17,481 nucleotides of DNA from CAZVWV01 sp964631745 (GTDB taxonomy: Bacteria; Bdellovibrionota_C; UBA2361; JBGSMV01): the NCBI GenBank assembly GCA_964631745.1, contig CAZVWV010000080.1, positions 1 to 17,481 on the forward strand. Direction: 5' to 3'. Below are positions 1 to 7,939 of the stretch, one piece after another. The position numbers and the translations under genes are program-made. The stretch's first letter is position 1. Each line of letters begins with the position of its first letter. A model generated the notes under the pieces. It worked only from the letters and a program-made list of their open reading frames with translations. It searched no databases and was not told the DNA's origin.

Positions 1-1050
1 CATATACAATCCCTGCAGCGGGCCACCGTGATCGAACTCCGATTGCTCCCGCACGAAGTCCACAACGGAATTATAAAGCACAGCATCACCAGTGCGATCT
101 CGTAAGATCTGCGCAATCCCCAAAAGCTGCTCCCGATCTTGTTTGGAAAGGCGAATTTTTTCACTAACTATAGTTCCTTGTTCGTACGTTTGTGAGGCAT
201 TTGCTGTCTGCACGATGCCTGGCACGGATGCCATTACGCCGAGCATCGAATTTTCTTTGGTGGCTCGAGACGAAGAGCTCGCGACACTATCAGCGACTTT
301 AGCCTCATGCGCGCCAAACATCCCAGCAAAGAACCTGACCACCGGATTCCCGCTCTGCGTCAGCGCCTCCGCGGGCGCAGAGCTTTGTTGAGGTACGCCC
401 CTCACGCCATCCGCAAGATCTCCTCCGGCCCCCTTAACCGCATCCTTATGCTCGCGATGCTTAACAGCTCCACTGCCTTTCTTAAACTCTGCCGACACGG
501 CAGCGGCATACTTATGCTGATCTTCCGCTTTCAGCACTGCATCGATAGCCTGGTAATCGCCAACGGTCATAACGCCAGTCGGCGAAAGCCCCAAGGCTGT
601 TTGCACGGCCTTCACAGCTTGAGCCGTATGCTTGCCGTATTTATTATCAACAGCCAATCCCGCACAACCCATCTGCACCAGCATGCGCTGCACGTTGGAT
701 ACTTCAACTAAATTACTGCCAACCGCAGAAGTTCCACTGGCTCCTTCCGTAAATGCAACATCAGTGGGTCGATATAGCCCCTCCCCGACACGCCGACCTC
801 CCATGCGCACTGGATGCTCAGCCACAGGAGGAACATTCGCAGTCGTATTTGCTGAAGCCTGCCTCTGTTGCTCGCTGCTCGCATCAACACCAGCGCTGCC
901 GCCCTTCGCCTCTGATAATTCAATCGACGCTCCCCCCTGAGTGGTGGCGCCAGCCTGACTTTTCGGCTGCGCGGCGGACGCCGCGCTCACTGCACCAGCA
1001 ATCTGATTTGCTATCTCTTCTTTTGTGAATCTCTCAGTCGCAACAGCCAT
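1..1050 (-). CDS. Partial protein with peptidoglycan-binding-like (PG_binding_1) domain, C-terminus beyond window
   Basis: The minus strand stays open from an ATG at 1050-1048 to the left edge: 350 codons with no stop, so the C-terminus is missing. A strong Shine-Dalgarno GGAGG (1057-1061) lies 6 nt before the ATG and fixes the start. Residues about 114-173 match the PG_binding_1 pattern: VQRMLVQMG, then VDNKYGKHTAQAVKAVQ, then LGLSPTGVMTVGDYQAI. This fold usually anchors enzymes to peptidoglycan. The first 100 residues are rich in Ala, Ser, Gly and Gln and look disordered. There is no hydrophobic signal peptide, so Sec export is not evident; the protein may be cytoplasmic, use another export route, or use the fold for a different ligand. 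Residues 174-350 show no family I recognise and contain charged, probably helical stretches. The reading frame is certain; the function is not. Confidence 0.85.
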   Translation of the reverse strand, partial: MAVATERFTKEEIANQIAGAVSAASAAQPKSQAGATTQGGASIELSEAKGGSAGVDASSEQQRQASANTTANVPPVAEHPVRMGGRRVGEGLYRPTDVAFTEGASGTSAVGSNLVEVSNVQRMLVQMGCAGLAVDNKYGKHTAQAVKAVQTALGLSPTGVMTVGDYQAIDAVLKAEDQHKYAAAVSAEFKKGSGAVKHREHKDAVKGAGGDLADGVRGVPQQSSAPAEALTQSGNPVVRFFAGMFGAHEAKVADSVASSSSRATKENSMLGVMASVPGIVQTANASQTYEQGTIVSEKIRLSKQDREQLLGIAQILRDRTGDAVLYNSVVDFVREQSEFDHGGPLQGLYM

Positions 1051-1069
1051 CTCAAACCTCCACATCTAA

Positions 1070-1141
1070 ATCTTTAAGTCTCTGAGCTGGGCAATAAATA
1101 TCACTAAATAGAACTGCCCCAGCGACCAGGTACTTAAAGAT
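1070..1141 (-). promoter_or_regulatory. Two-tier hairpin in the leader of the left-edge gene
   Basis: A perfect 10-bp outer inverted repeat pairs ATCTTTAAGT (1070-1079) with ACTTAAAGAT (1132-1141). Nested inside it, GCTGGGCA (1086-1093) pairs with TGCCCCAGC (1115-1123), with one bulged C. The structure ends 8 nt before the GGAGG of the minus-strand gene starting at 1050, so it would form in that gene's 5' leader if transcription starts beyond 1141. It could be a cis-acting RNA or, on DNA, an operator. I do not recognise a known riboswitch class. Confidence 0.45.
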
Positions 1142-1227
1142 GTTATTTGCCTAGCGTTCTAAAATGTGCTCTATCTCGTGGCTTTTCCTAAAACAGGGCT
1201 ATTTTCATGCAGTTAGCTCTTTTTAGG

Positions 1228-1478
1228 GTAGCTGCTCAAAAACCTCGGGTAAATTTACAAACGCGGCGCAGAGTAGGGATACTATGGAGCGCCGACGGAC
1301 GATTCGTCGGCCAGTGCCACGAGGTGGCACAAATTCTTAGGCCGATAGGCAGCAGCCGGTGCGAGCAGGTGGTGGCTACGCCCTAAACGATAATGCCACT
1401 ATAACCACCGGCCGACGAGTCGTCGGCGCTCCATAATATTCTCTGCGCCGCCTTTGCCGTTTGTCCGGAGTTTTTGAG
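1228..1478. repeat. Multi-hairpin inverted-repeat element (MITE/BIME-like), complete copy
   Basis: The ends are a long imperfect inverted repeat. The left arm starts CTCAAAAAC at 1235 and runs to GGAGCGCCGACG near 1297. The right arm, from CGTCGGCGCTCC at 1421 to GTTTTTGAG at 1478, is its reverse complement apart from a variable central stretch; GGCGGCGCAGAG and TATGGAGCGCCGACG are shared. Inside are GCCGACG/CGTCGGC (1291-1311), GTGCCAC-GAG-GTGGCAC (1314-1330) and GCCGACGA-G-TCGTCGGC (1411-1427). No credible ORF lies within. The first 54 nt recur almost exactly at 17429-17481, and the right part recurs in degraded form at 17318-17413. It therefore belongs to a dispersed family of non-coding elements, possibly mobilised in trans. 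Confidence 0.75.
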
Positions 1479-1914
1479 AAGATACCTTTTTTATGAGGGG
1501 TATCGTTCCCGATTCCTTAGATCACACGTTACAGAATAAGTGGCATACCATAAGCAGTCTAATTCATAATGGCTCAAAATATGCAGACCAAGCTTGAAAC
1601 AATCCCGCAGCGCCCGGACAACCTTCTTGAACTAGAGGATATCACCGCTACGTTACCCGGACGCTGGGCGGGCGATTCTCAGAGTTTTAGCTATCTGACC
1701 TCGCCTAGCGATTCTAATCTACGCGGAATGCCGTGTGCATTGGTGGTAAGCCTTGCCTAGCGCTCTGCATATCACTGTTCCATAAATATCCGTCTGCCCC
1801 GCACTGGGCGGGGGGTGAGGGTAGAATTATCTGCTCCGCCCCCACCAAATTCCCTTAGGTTAATCCACAAACCTCCCCTATCCTAATAACAGAGGGAAAA
1901 AGGTTGCCGGGGTT
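1479..1914. other. Intergenic stretch with minor hairpins, no convincing gene
   Basis: Small inverted repeats are visible: GATACC/GGTATC (1481-1486 and 1499-1504), and CCCCGC/GCGGGG (1797-1802 and 1808-1813). A 63-codon ORF at 1569-1760 has no Shine-Dalgarno and no recognisable domain, so it is not called. The receptor promoter should lie near the right end, but no clear -35/-10 pair is seen. Confidence 0.4.
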
Positions 1915-1932
1915 TTGAGAGGAGGTTCGCTC

Positions 1933-4644
1933 ATGAGGAGCGTGTTGTATGCCTTCTTGTTCTTTCTCAACGTGGTCACGACTTCCTTCGCTGCTGTGAC
2001 AGGCAGCGTCGTTGGAGTGGTGACAGGGGAAGATGGTGCAGCACTTGCCTACGCCAACGTGGTCGTCAAAGACACGAGCTTGGGCGCGATGAGCCAGAAC
2101 GATGGCTCGTTTGCGATCAGTTTCGTGCCGCCTGGCGAGCATACTGTGATCGTTTCGATTCTGGGGTACCAAGCCAGGTCGATCGCGATCGTGGTTGATG
2201 CGGGAGGCAAGTTCGATCTGGGTTCGATCAAACTTCTATCTACTTCAGTCCAGACTCTGGACCAGCTAGAAATCGTGGCCCGTAAGGTGGCGTTGGTAAA
2301 GACCGGAGAAAAGAAACATGTGATCGATCCAGATCAGCTAACGAACCTGCCGGTTCAAGAAGCAGTAGACGTGATTAAGCTGAAGCCTGGTGTGATCGCT
2401 AACCCTAACGGTGGCTTCAACGTGCGTGGCGGAAGGACCGGCGAGGTTACAACCCAAATCAACGGCGTGACAGTTGACGATCCTTTGCGTGGTACCACAG
2501 CCAGTCTGGCCACACGCGGAATCGAAAACGTCGAGCTCATCACCGGTGGAATGACTGCCGAGTACGGGGACAACCAATCTGGAGTGGTCTTGTATCGCAC
2601 CAAGGAGGGTGGCGACTCGTACGAAGGTGAGTTTTTCTATCAGACAGATGATTATGGGAGCCCTCAGAACACCTTTGACAACTTGGACCGACTCTTTCTG
2701 GGGTTCGGCGGACCGCTTGTCAAACATGTGACTGTATACGGAGCGCTGGAGGCCACCTTCAGTGATGGCTATCCCAAGGCCGACACACACCACCAGCGCC
2801 ACAAGATCCTAAACTTGATCTCTTTGGGTGACCGCAACTACAACAAGTACCGCGGGCAATTGAAATTTGCGTTGCAGCCCAACGTAAATCAGAAGATTAC
2901 CGCGGAGGTAAATTCGGAACGCTCGACCTCCAATCCGTTTTACCTGATCTGGTCGCGCAAGGGATTCGTTCGGGTCTTCAACGACACTACTGCAACCGGC
3001 GAAGTGCGAGTGCGTCACGGCCACTGGTCGCCGACGCAGATTGACGAGAGCTACCTGCCGTACAATCCGGCAGATCATACGCCCACTGAAAAGCGAAACT
3101 TCTCAATGCACGCTGTCACTTGGCGTTGGACCATGGGACAACGGAGCTACATGAACACGAGCCTTGCAAGAACCGCCTTCGTGAACGACTCGCGCGTTAA
3201 GGGCAAGGAGAGCTGGGAGTATGCGGGTAATAGCCTGCAAGACTACTGGTTCAACTACGAGACCCGTCGCACCGAGCCGTTTTTCGTGACTAGCGGGGAC
3301 TTTCCGCGTTTGCAGACTCAAGACACCAAGGTCTACAGCGCACGCGTGGATTTCAGTCAGTCGCATCCGCGCATGCTGGCCAAGTCCGATGGTGTTCGCA
3401 TCGAGGACGAGAACGGGGATGGTCACAACTGGAAAGCCGGGATCGCCGTTAACTACGACGATAACCGCTACCTGGAAGTGATAAACCCGTTCCAAACCGG
3501 GTTGGACGGCACAATCGGAACGCGCACGCGTTATCACTACTACTCACCTGATGGCTCCGGGTACGTGCAAGATCAGTGGAAGCGAGAGGGCATGATCATT
3601 ACGGCCGGAGTGCGCTACGATCTGTTGAGCGTTGGCAAGCAGCTACCGCTCGACGTCGTGCGGCATCCGCTCAAAACACAGATTAGTCCGCGGGTCGGGT
3701 TTGCATACCCAATCTCGGACAAAGATGTGTTTAGCTTTCACTACGGTCGCTTTACCCAGTGGCCTAAGCGGCAGAACATCTTTGCCGACTACACCGCCGT
3801 TGATGGCCGCGTTCGGGGTAACCCAAACCTTGCGCAGGAGAGCACTTCAAGTTACCAAGCCTCGGTTGAACATCTGTTCAATGAGTTGGTGAAGGGCTCT
3901 TTGGCTGTTTACTACAAGGATGTCTTTGGGTTGATCTCGACCGAGAATCGGGTGGCGTTTGGCACGGTTGGCGCTCTTCCGTCCTATGTCAATCGGGACT
4001 ACGCTTCTTCGAGAGGATTCGAGCTAACGCTTTCGAAGAAGTTCTCCGATGGGTTTGCGACGGAGATCAACTACTCCTTCGGCGTTGCAACGGGCACTGC
4101 CAGCGACCCAAACGCGCAGCAGGAGCAAACCTTCATCTATCTGCCGATCTCGGAACAGCCGCTGGACTGGGATCGCAGACACAGCATCTCTTGGACCGGC
4201 ACAACTTCGAGCAAAGAGTTGGGCATGGTCTCCTGGGTTTGGACATATTCAAGCGGGGTGCCGTATACCCCCTTTGCGAGAGGCACGCGCGAAGTGGCGC
4301 CAGAGAGCGTGAATTCGCGCAGACTGCCTGCAGTCAGCAACTTGGATATCCAGCTCAGAAAAGAGTACAGCATGTGGAGCAAGAAGTTCTCGATCTCTGT
4401 GGAGGCAGAGAACCTGCTTGATTCCAAGAACATCGCAGTGCTAGCACCAGACAACTTCCCCGCTCCTCCAAGTGGCGGAGCCGATGAGTATGTCACCTAC
4501 TATAGCGAGACCGGACGGGCCGGTGGCGCTTACTTGGGTGACGACAGGAATGGTGACGGCATTGGAGACTGGGTGCCGCTTAGCGACCCCAGGGTCTTTG
4601 GACCACCCCGTTCGGTTCGTATGGGGATCTCGTTTGGCTTCTGA
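1933..4644 (+). CDS. TonB-dependent outer-membrane receptor with carboxypeptidase-like N-terminal domain
   Basis: A 903-residue outer-membrane receptor, probably importing or binding an unknown substrate using TonB energy. The start is the ATG at 1933, preceded by GAGAGGAGG at 1917-1925; an in-frame TTG at 1915 overlaps the ribosome site and is rejected. Residues 1-20 form a signal peptide ending TTSFA. Residues about 23-105 are a carboxypeptidase-regulatory-like beta-sandwich (GAALAYANVVVKD, GSFAISFVPPGEHTVIV). A plug domain follows at about 138-225, with FNVRGGR and EYGDNQSGVV. The rest is a beta barrel rich in aromatic strands that ends in Phe, as outer-membrane proteins usually do. No SusD partner, TonB or ExbBD lies in the window, and no substrate-specific neighbours are seen. 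The family is certain; the substrate is unknown. Confidence 0.93.
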   Translation: MRSVLYAFLFFLNVVTTSFAAVTGSVVGVVTGEDGAALAYANVVVKDTSLGAMSQNDGSFAISFVPPGEHTVIVSILGYQARSIAIVVDAGGKFDLGSIKLLSTSVQTLDQLEIVARKVALVKTGEKKHVIDPDQLTNLPVQEAVDVIKLKPGVIANPNGGFNVRGGRTGEVTTQINGVTVDDPLRGTTASLATRGIENVELITGGMTAEYGDNQSGVVLYRTKEGGDSYEGEFFYQTDDYGSPQNTFDNLDRLFLGFGGPLVKHVTVYGALEATFSDGYPKADTHHQRHKILNLISLGDRNYNKYRGQLKFALQPNVNQKITAEVNSERSTSNPFYLIWSRKGFVRVFNDTTATGEVRVRHGHWSPTQIDESYLPYNPADHTPTEKRNFSMHAVTWRWTMGQRSYMNTSLARTAFVNDSRVKGKESWEYAGNSLQDYWFNYETRRTEPFFVTSGDFPRLQTQDTKVYSARVDFSQSHPRMLAKSDGVRIEDENGDGHNWKAGIAVNYDDNRYLEVINPFQTGLDGTIGTRTRYHYYSPDGSGYVQDQWKREGMIITAGVRYDLLSVGKQLPLDVVRHPLKTQISPRVGFAYPISDKDVFSFHYGRFTQWPKRQNIFADYTAVDGRVRGNPNLAQESTSSYQASVEHLFNELVKGSLAVYYKDVFGLISTENRVAFGTVGALPSYVNRDYASSRGFELTLSKKFSDGFATEINYSFGVATGTASDPNAQQEQTFIYLPISEQPLDWDRRHSISWTGTTSSKELGMVSWVWTYSSGVPYTPFARGTREVAPESVNSRRLPAVSNLDIQLRKEYSMWSKKFSISVEAENLLDSKNIAVLAPDNFPAPPSGGADEYVTYYSETGRAGGAYLGDDRNGDGIGDWVPLSDPRVFGPPRSVRMGISFGF

Positions 4645-4675
4645 ACTGAGCGTCTAAAGGGCTAAACCCTCTACC

Positions 4676-4709
4676 GCTGAGGAGCCTCCCTAAAAGGAGA
4701 CTCCTCAGC
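4676..4709. terminator. Bidirectional terminator hairpin between convergent genes
   Basis: GCTGAGGAG-C-CTCC, loop CTAAAA, GGAG-A-CTCCTCAGC: a 14-position stem with one C/A mismatch. It lies 31 bp after the receptor stop and 37 bp before the pirin stop, where a shared terminator is expected. The following T tract is weak (TTTCTTT), so efficiency is uncertain. Confidence 0.7.
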
Positions 4710-4746
4710 TAACTTTCTTTGCAGCTTGCAGGACCTCTGCTATGCG

Positions 4747-5445
4747 CTACCCAAGATCAAAGAGCAAGAACTTGCAATCAGCTTCGGCGCTAAACGCCAG
4801 AGCGGATTCTTCAGAAAGAGCTACCCCATCGCCTGGCGACAAGAGTTGGCTGTTAACAGTTAGCGTGCCGCTTATTAACTGAAGCCAGAGATGGCGGCCC
4901 GCTGCGATTGGATAAGCGACTTTTTCGTTTTCGCGAAGAGTTCCTAAAAAGAGCAGAACATCCTGATGAACTGTAAGCGGCGCCCCGCCTCCGATCCTCG
5001 AAGCCACAAGTGTTAGCTTCTCCGTTGGGCCTGTCGAGGGCGGCGCCCATTCTGAATATGTGGGCGGCAGGTTTTTATTATCGGGAAGGATCCAGATCTG
5101 TAGAAGGTGTACCACCTCAGACTGCGAGGGGTTGTACTCACTATGCTCGACGCCGCGCCCAGCCGTCATGGCTTGGAATTCTCCGGCCTTAATAGTTTTA
5201 ACGTTTCCCAGGCTGTCTTTATGGGCCAGGGCGCCCTCGATCACATAGGTAATTATCTCCATGTTGTCATGGTGATGGGTAGGAAAGCCTTTCTTAGGAT
5301 GCACGCGATCTTCGTTGATGACTCGCAATGCGCGAAAGCCCATCTGATGGGGATCGTAGTAATCTGCAAAAGAGAAGCTGTGATAGGCATCTAGCCATCC
5401 GTGATCTGCGTGGCCGCGATCTTGGCTACGGAGAATTTTTAGCAT
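4747..5445 (-). CDS. Pirin-family bicupin protein (YhhW-like)
   Basis: A 232-residue pirin-family protein, close in length to E. coli YhhW. Opening segments SQDRGHADHGWLDAYHSFSF and GFRALRVINEDRV are typical of the family. The N-terminal cupin keeps the metal ligands His57 and His59 (PTHHHDNMEI) and His101 and Glu103 (GRGVEHSEYN). The C-terminal half is the second, metal-free cupin. YhhW and human pirin can oxidise quercetin in vitro, but the physiological role in bacteria is unsettled and cannot be inferred here. The gene is convergent with the receptor and divergent from the gene at 5712. AAGGAG at 5458-5463 lies 12 nt before the ATG, a long spacing. The sequence is intact with no missing ligand. 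Confidence 0.93.
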   Translation of the reverse strand: MLKILRSQDRGHADHGWLDAYHSFSFADYYDPHQMGFRALRVINEDRVHPKKGFPTHHHDNMEIITYVIEGALAHKDSLGNVKTIKAGEFQAMTAGRGVEHSEYNPSQSEVVHLLQIWILPDNKNLPPTYSEWAPPSTGPTEKLTLVASRIGGGAPLTVHQDVLLFLGTLRENEKVAYPIAAGRHLWLQLISGTLTVNSQLLSPGDGVALSEESALAFSAEADCKFLLFDLG

Positions 5446-5550
5446 TTGGATACCGCGCTCCTTGTGTTGCTTATTGTAGCGAAACTACTGAATGCCCGTA
5501 AAGGACGCGATATAGTTTAAATTCGCCCGAAATTTTAGCCACTTAGCTCA

Positions 5551-5606
5551 TAGTATAAAAATACTAAGCTTCCTTACAGCAAAGTAGACTAGCGATTTCA
5601 TATAAT
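5551..5606 (+). promoter_or_regulatory. Putative promoter and operator-like palindrome upstream of the Cys-repeat protein
   Basis: TATAAT at 5601-5606 is a perfect -10 match about 105 nt before the ATG at 5712, but no good -35 lies 16-18 nt upstream. Just before it, TAGTAT-AAAA-ATACTA (5551-5566) is a perfect palindrome in the divergent region shared with the pirin gene. On the minus strand it also contains TATACT. It could be an operator or simply AT-rich promoter DNA. Confidence 0.35.
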
Positions 5607-5711
5607 GTAATCTAAGCCCACTTGATTGTCCGGGAAGGCAATTTAGAGGGATTATTTGCAACTTGTCGTTCAGGATTAGTCGTTCAGGCATTAGTAAGGA
5701 GTAGCTTCGTT

Positions 5712-7208
5712 ATGTTAAGGCAAACCATCGTTCGAACAATTATCGTTTTAGGCTTAGTTCTCTCGTTTGGGCTGCGTTCCGCGGTCTCGCAGGAGAATTT
5801 GTGTGGACCGGTCTATGACGGTGCAAAGCTCACATTCTCTTGGGAATGCTTTAATGACTCCCTCACACTATTTGTCGACCATACACGAGCCAATGCCAAC
5901 GGTTGGCAATATACCAGCGATTCCTTGAATGACGGCGTTGATTCCCACTTTGAGATATTTTGCATGGCATTTAAAGAGACGGCGGATGAAGTATTCGTTG
6001 CTATAGGGTCTAACTTGCCTGCCGAGGGTAAGGTGCGATCGGGGGCTTTAAACGGAAGAATCTCATACGGCGATCTTTTTATTAACTTCACCCCTATGAA
6101 TTTCGTAGACACAAGCAATGCCAACAGTTTTTATGGCGTGCGTTTTGATCCGTTGAATGATTCCGGCGTGACGGAGCTTGGTGTTTACGGTTCTGCTTCG
6201 GCCCAATCTGTGGCTTCACAGAATATCGGTTTCCCGGAGAGATGGAGATACGAGAACAAGGTTACGCAGTTAGGCGGGCAGGTTTCTTACGGAGACTATC
6301 CTCAGGTTAACGATTATTACGATTTAAACACCACTCCAAATGTGCTTTTGCAGGCACAGCGCTTGGGGGATATCATGAATCTGACGCCTGCAGAGCTTGC
6401 NNNNNNNNNNGGCTTCGAGGCTTCAAGCTGCGGGGGGCTTTATACTGTAGGGTTTAAATTTACAAAACAGATCATTCGCGATCGTTGCGGCGTTAATGGG
6501 GGCGATGGCACAAGCTGTGTGGATTGCGCCAATGTTGCTTGTGGCGAAAGTGTTCTAGATGAATGTTTGGTTTGCAACGGCAACGGCCAGAGCTGCTTGG
6601 ATTGTGCTGGTGTGCCGCATGGCCAAGCTACCTATGATGTTTGTAACGTCTGTAACGGTAACGGCACAAGCTGTCTAGACTGCAACGGAATACCGAACGG
6701 CCCAGCCGTGCTTGATCGTTGCGGCGAATGCGGCGGAAACGGGAATAATTGTTTGGGATGCAACAGCGTTGACATAACCAAGAGCCTCGCGGTTCTAGAT
6801 GGTGGCGCGGCCGCTCAGCGAAATGCGATCTTGAAACTTTTGCATCAGGTTTCGAAATATTCCAATAGCAAATCGACCCGAAACTTTGTTAAGACGACTA
6901 CCGCAAAGGCGGAAAGTCTTAATAAGCAACTCTGGGAAGGCGTGTGGACTGGCGATATTCCGAGAAATGTTCAGCAATGCGGCAATACCGCCTTCTGTAT
7001 CACTTCGGATCTTTCGGGATCACTCGGTGGTTATCAGAGCGGCTTGGATCAGATGTATTCTCTGGTTGTAAACTCAGCCAAGCGTTTACAGAAGCTTTCG
7101 AAGAAGCCACAACTTGGTAGCAACGTGGTCAAGAATGCAAAGCGAGTGCGTGACCGTGCAGTTGCTGAAGTTTCAAAGATTCCAACTACTACGAGCAGCT
7201 GTTCCTAA
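5712..7208 (+). CDS. Secreted protein with exosortase-type surface domain and Cys-rich tandem repeats (contains assembly gap)
   Basis: The start is the ATG at 5712, with AAGGAG at 5696-5701 ten nt upstream; longer in-frame TTG starts would bury the signal peptide. Residues 1 to about 26 form a Sec signal (IIVLGLVLSFG, then SAVSQ). Residues about 28-250 resemble the domain of cyanobacterial exosortase-dependent (XDD-type) surface proteins as I recall it: ISYGDLFINF, FYGVRFDPLNDSGVTELGVY, GDIMNLTPAEL, CGGLYTVGFKF. No PEP-CTERM tail is present. Residues about 257-353 are Cys repeats of about 29 residues (DxCxxCNGNGxSCLDC). The C-terminal 140 residues are basic and unrecognised. Ten Ns at 6401-6410 interrupt the first domain; frame and domain continue across them, so the missing piece is probably short. 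The 3' end overlaps dedA by 4 bp, tail to tail. Likely exported or cell-surface; function unknown. Confidence 0.82.
   Translation: MLRQTIVRTIIVLGLVLSFGLRSAVSQENLCGPVYDGAKLTFSWECFNDSLTLFVDHTRANANGWQYTSDSLNDGVDSHFEIFCMAFKETADEVFVAIGSNLPAEGKVRSGALNGRISYGDLFINFTPMNFVDTSNANSFYGVRFDPLNDSGVTELGVYGSASAQSVASQNIGFPERWRYENKVTQLGGQVSYGDYPQVNDYYDLNTTPNVLLQAQRLGDIMNLTPAELXXXXGFEASSCGGLYTVGFKFTKQIIRDRCGVNGGDGTSCVDCANVACGESVLDECLVCNGNGQSCLDCAGVPHGQATYDVCNVCNGNGTSCLDCNGIPNGPAVLDRCGECGGNGNNCLGCNSVDITKSLAVLDGGAAAQRNAILKLLHQVSKYSNSKSTRNFVKTTTAKAESLNKQLWEGVWTGDIPRNVQQCGNTAFCITSDLSGSLGGYQSGLDQMYSLVVNSAKRLQKLSKKPQLGSNVVKNAKRVRDRAVAEVSKIPTTTSSCS
6401..6410. other. Assembly gap (10 Ns)
   Basis: Ten N characters inside the Cys-repeat protein gene. 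Ten Ns is a common placeholder, so the real gap length is unknown. The same frame is open on both sides, and the flanking motifs GDIMNLTPAEL and CGGLYTVGFKF belong to one domain. Confidence 0.98.
6480..6770 (+). repeat. Tandem Cys-rich repeats within the CDS, about 3.5 units
   Basis: Units begin with DRCGVNGGDGTSC, DECLVCNGNGQSC, DVCNVCNGNGTSC and DRCGECGGNGNNC. Units of about 87-90 bp share DNA such as GGCACAAGCTGT followed by GGATTGC or AGACTGC. The first unit has Asn where the others have Cys (CGVN versus CxxC). Repeats of this kind occur in extracellular proteins of several bacterial groups. Confidence 0.8.
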
Positions 7209-7843
7209 GGTTGCTTCGATAGGGCTCGAATCTTCAGGATTTCCAGCACGGCTGGAATGAATGAAACTACTATAATGGCGATTACCACTAGGCTGAAATT
7301 ATTTCGGACTAGTGGTATATCGCCAAATAGATATCCAGCTCCGACTAGCCCGATCACCCATATTGCTCCGCCGACAATGTTAAAGAAATTGAATTTGGCG
7401 TAGGACATCTTGCCAAGACCTGCCACGAACGGAGCGAACGTTCTGATAATTGGTACGAAACGGGTGATTATTAGGGTTTTGCCGCCGTATTTCTCATAAA
7501 ACTCGTGAGTGCGCTCTAAATACTCCTTCTTGACCCATTTTGAGTTGGCGACTTTGTCTCCGAAGAATCTGCCTATGAAATAGTTGGTGGTGTTGCCAAG
7601 CACGGCTGCTAAAAGCAAAGAGCCACCCAGCAGCAAAACATTCATATTGCCACGCGCGGCTATGGCACCGGCAGCGAACAAGAGCGAATCCCCGGGGAGA
7701 AACGGCGTTACAACAATTCCCGTCTCCATAAATATGATCAGCGTCAGGATCGCATATGTCCAGGCTCCATACGCCAAGACCAAAGAATCTAAATGTTTAT
7801 CTAGATGAAGAATTATATCTAATAGGGAATGAATATAGTCCAT
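7205..7843 (-). CDS. DedA family membrane protein
   Basis: A 212-residue inner-membrane protein of the DedA/VTT superfamily, close in length to E. coli DedA-family proteins. Members such as YqjA and YghB support membrane homeostasis and proton-dependent drug resistance; relatives flip undecaprenyl phosphate or phospholipids. Key features are Glu40 in FMETG, Asp52 in FLPGDSLLF, and the segment ITRFVPIIRTFAPFVAG with Arg128 and Arg134, all matching conserved essential positions. Hydrophobic segments lie near residues 24-39, 53-63, 68-90, 150-173 and 183-203, with re-entrant loops likely. The stop codon overlaps the convergent gene's stop by 4 bp, leaving no room for a terminator. No Shine-Dalgarno is seen before the ATG. 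The substrate is not predictable. Confidence 0.93.
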   Translation of the reverse strand: MDYIHSLLDIILHLDKHLDSLVLAYGAWTYAILTLIIFMETGIVVTPFLPGDSLLFAAGAIAARGNMNVLLLGGSLLLAAVLGNTTNYFIGRFFGDKVANSKWVKKEYLERTHEFYEKYGGKTLIITRFVPIIRTFAPFVAGLGKMSYAKFNFFNIVGGAIWVIGLVGAGYLFGDIPLVRNNFSLVVIAIIVVSFIPAVLEILKIRALSKQP

Positions 7844-7939
7844 CTGGTTGTTTTAGCAGCTAGGCTGGGAATTGAAAAGGTGCGCGTTTTTAGAATCGGT
7901 CATCCGTTCGGCGCGTCTATATTGCAGAGGAACAAACAG

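Noticed and set aside
92..1028. Several plus-strand frames of 91-134 codons at the left edge
   Set aside because: They lie opposite the continuous minus-strand frame from 1050 to the edge, which has a strong ribosome site and a recognisable domain; the plus frames are Ser/Arg/Leu-rich shadows.
1569..1760. 63-codon plus-strand ORF
   Set aside because: No Shine-Dalgarno, no domain, isolated in an intergenic region next to a repeat element.
6480..6770. CRISPR-like or non-coding tandem repeat
   Set aside because: The repetition is in a coding frame with conserved Cys and Asp codons and diverged DNA; it is a protein repeat.
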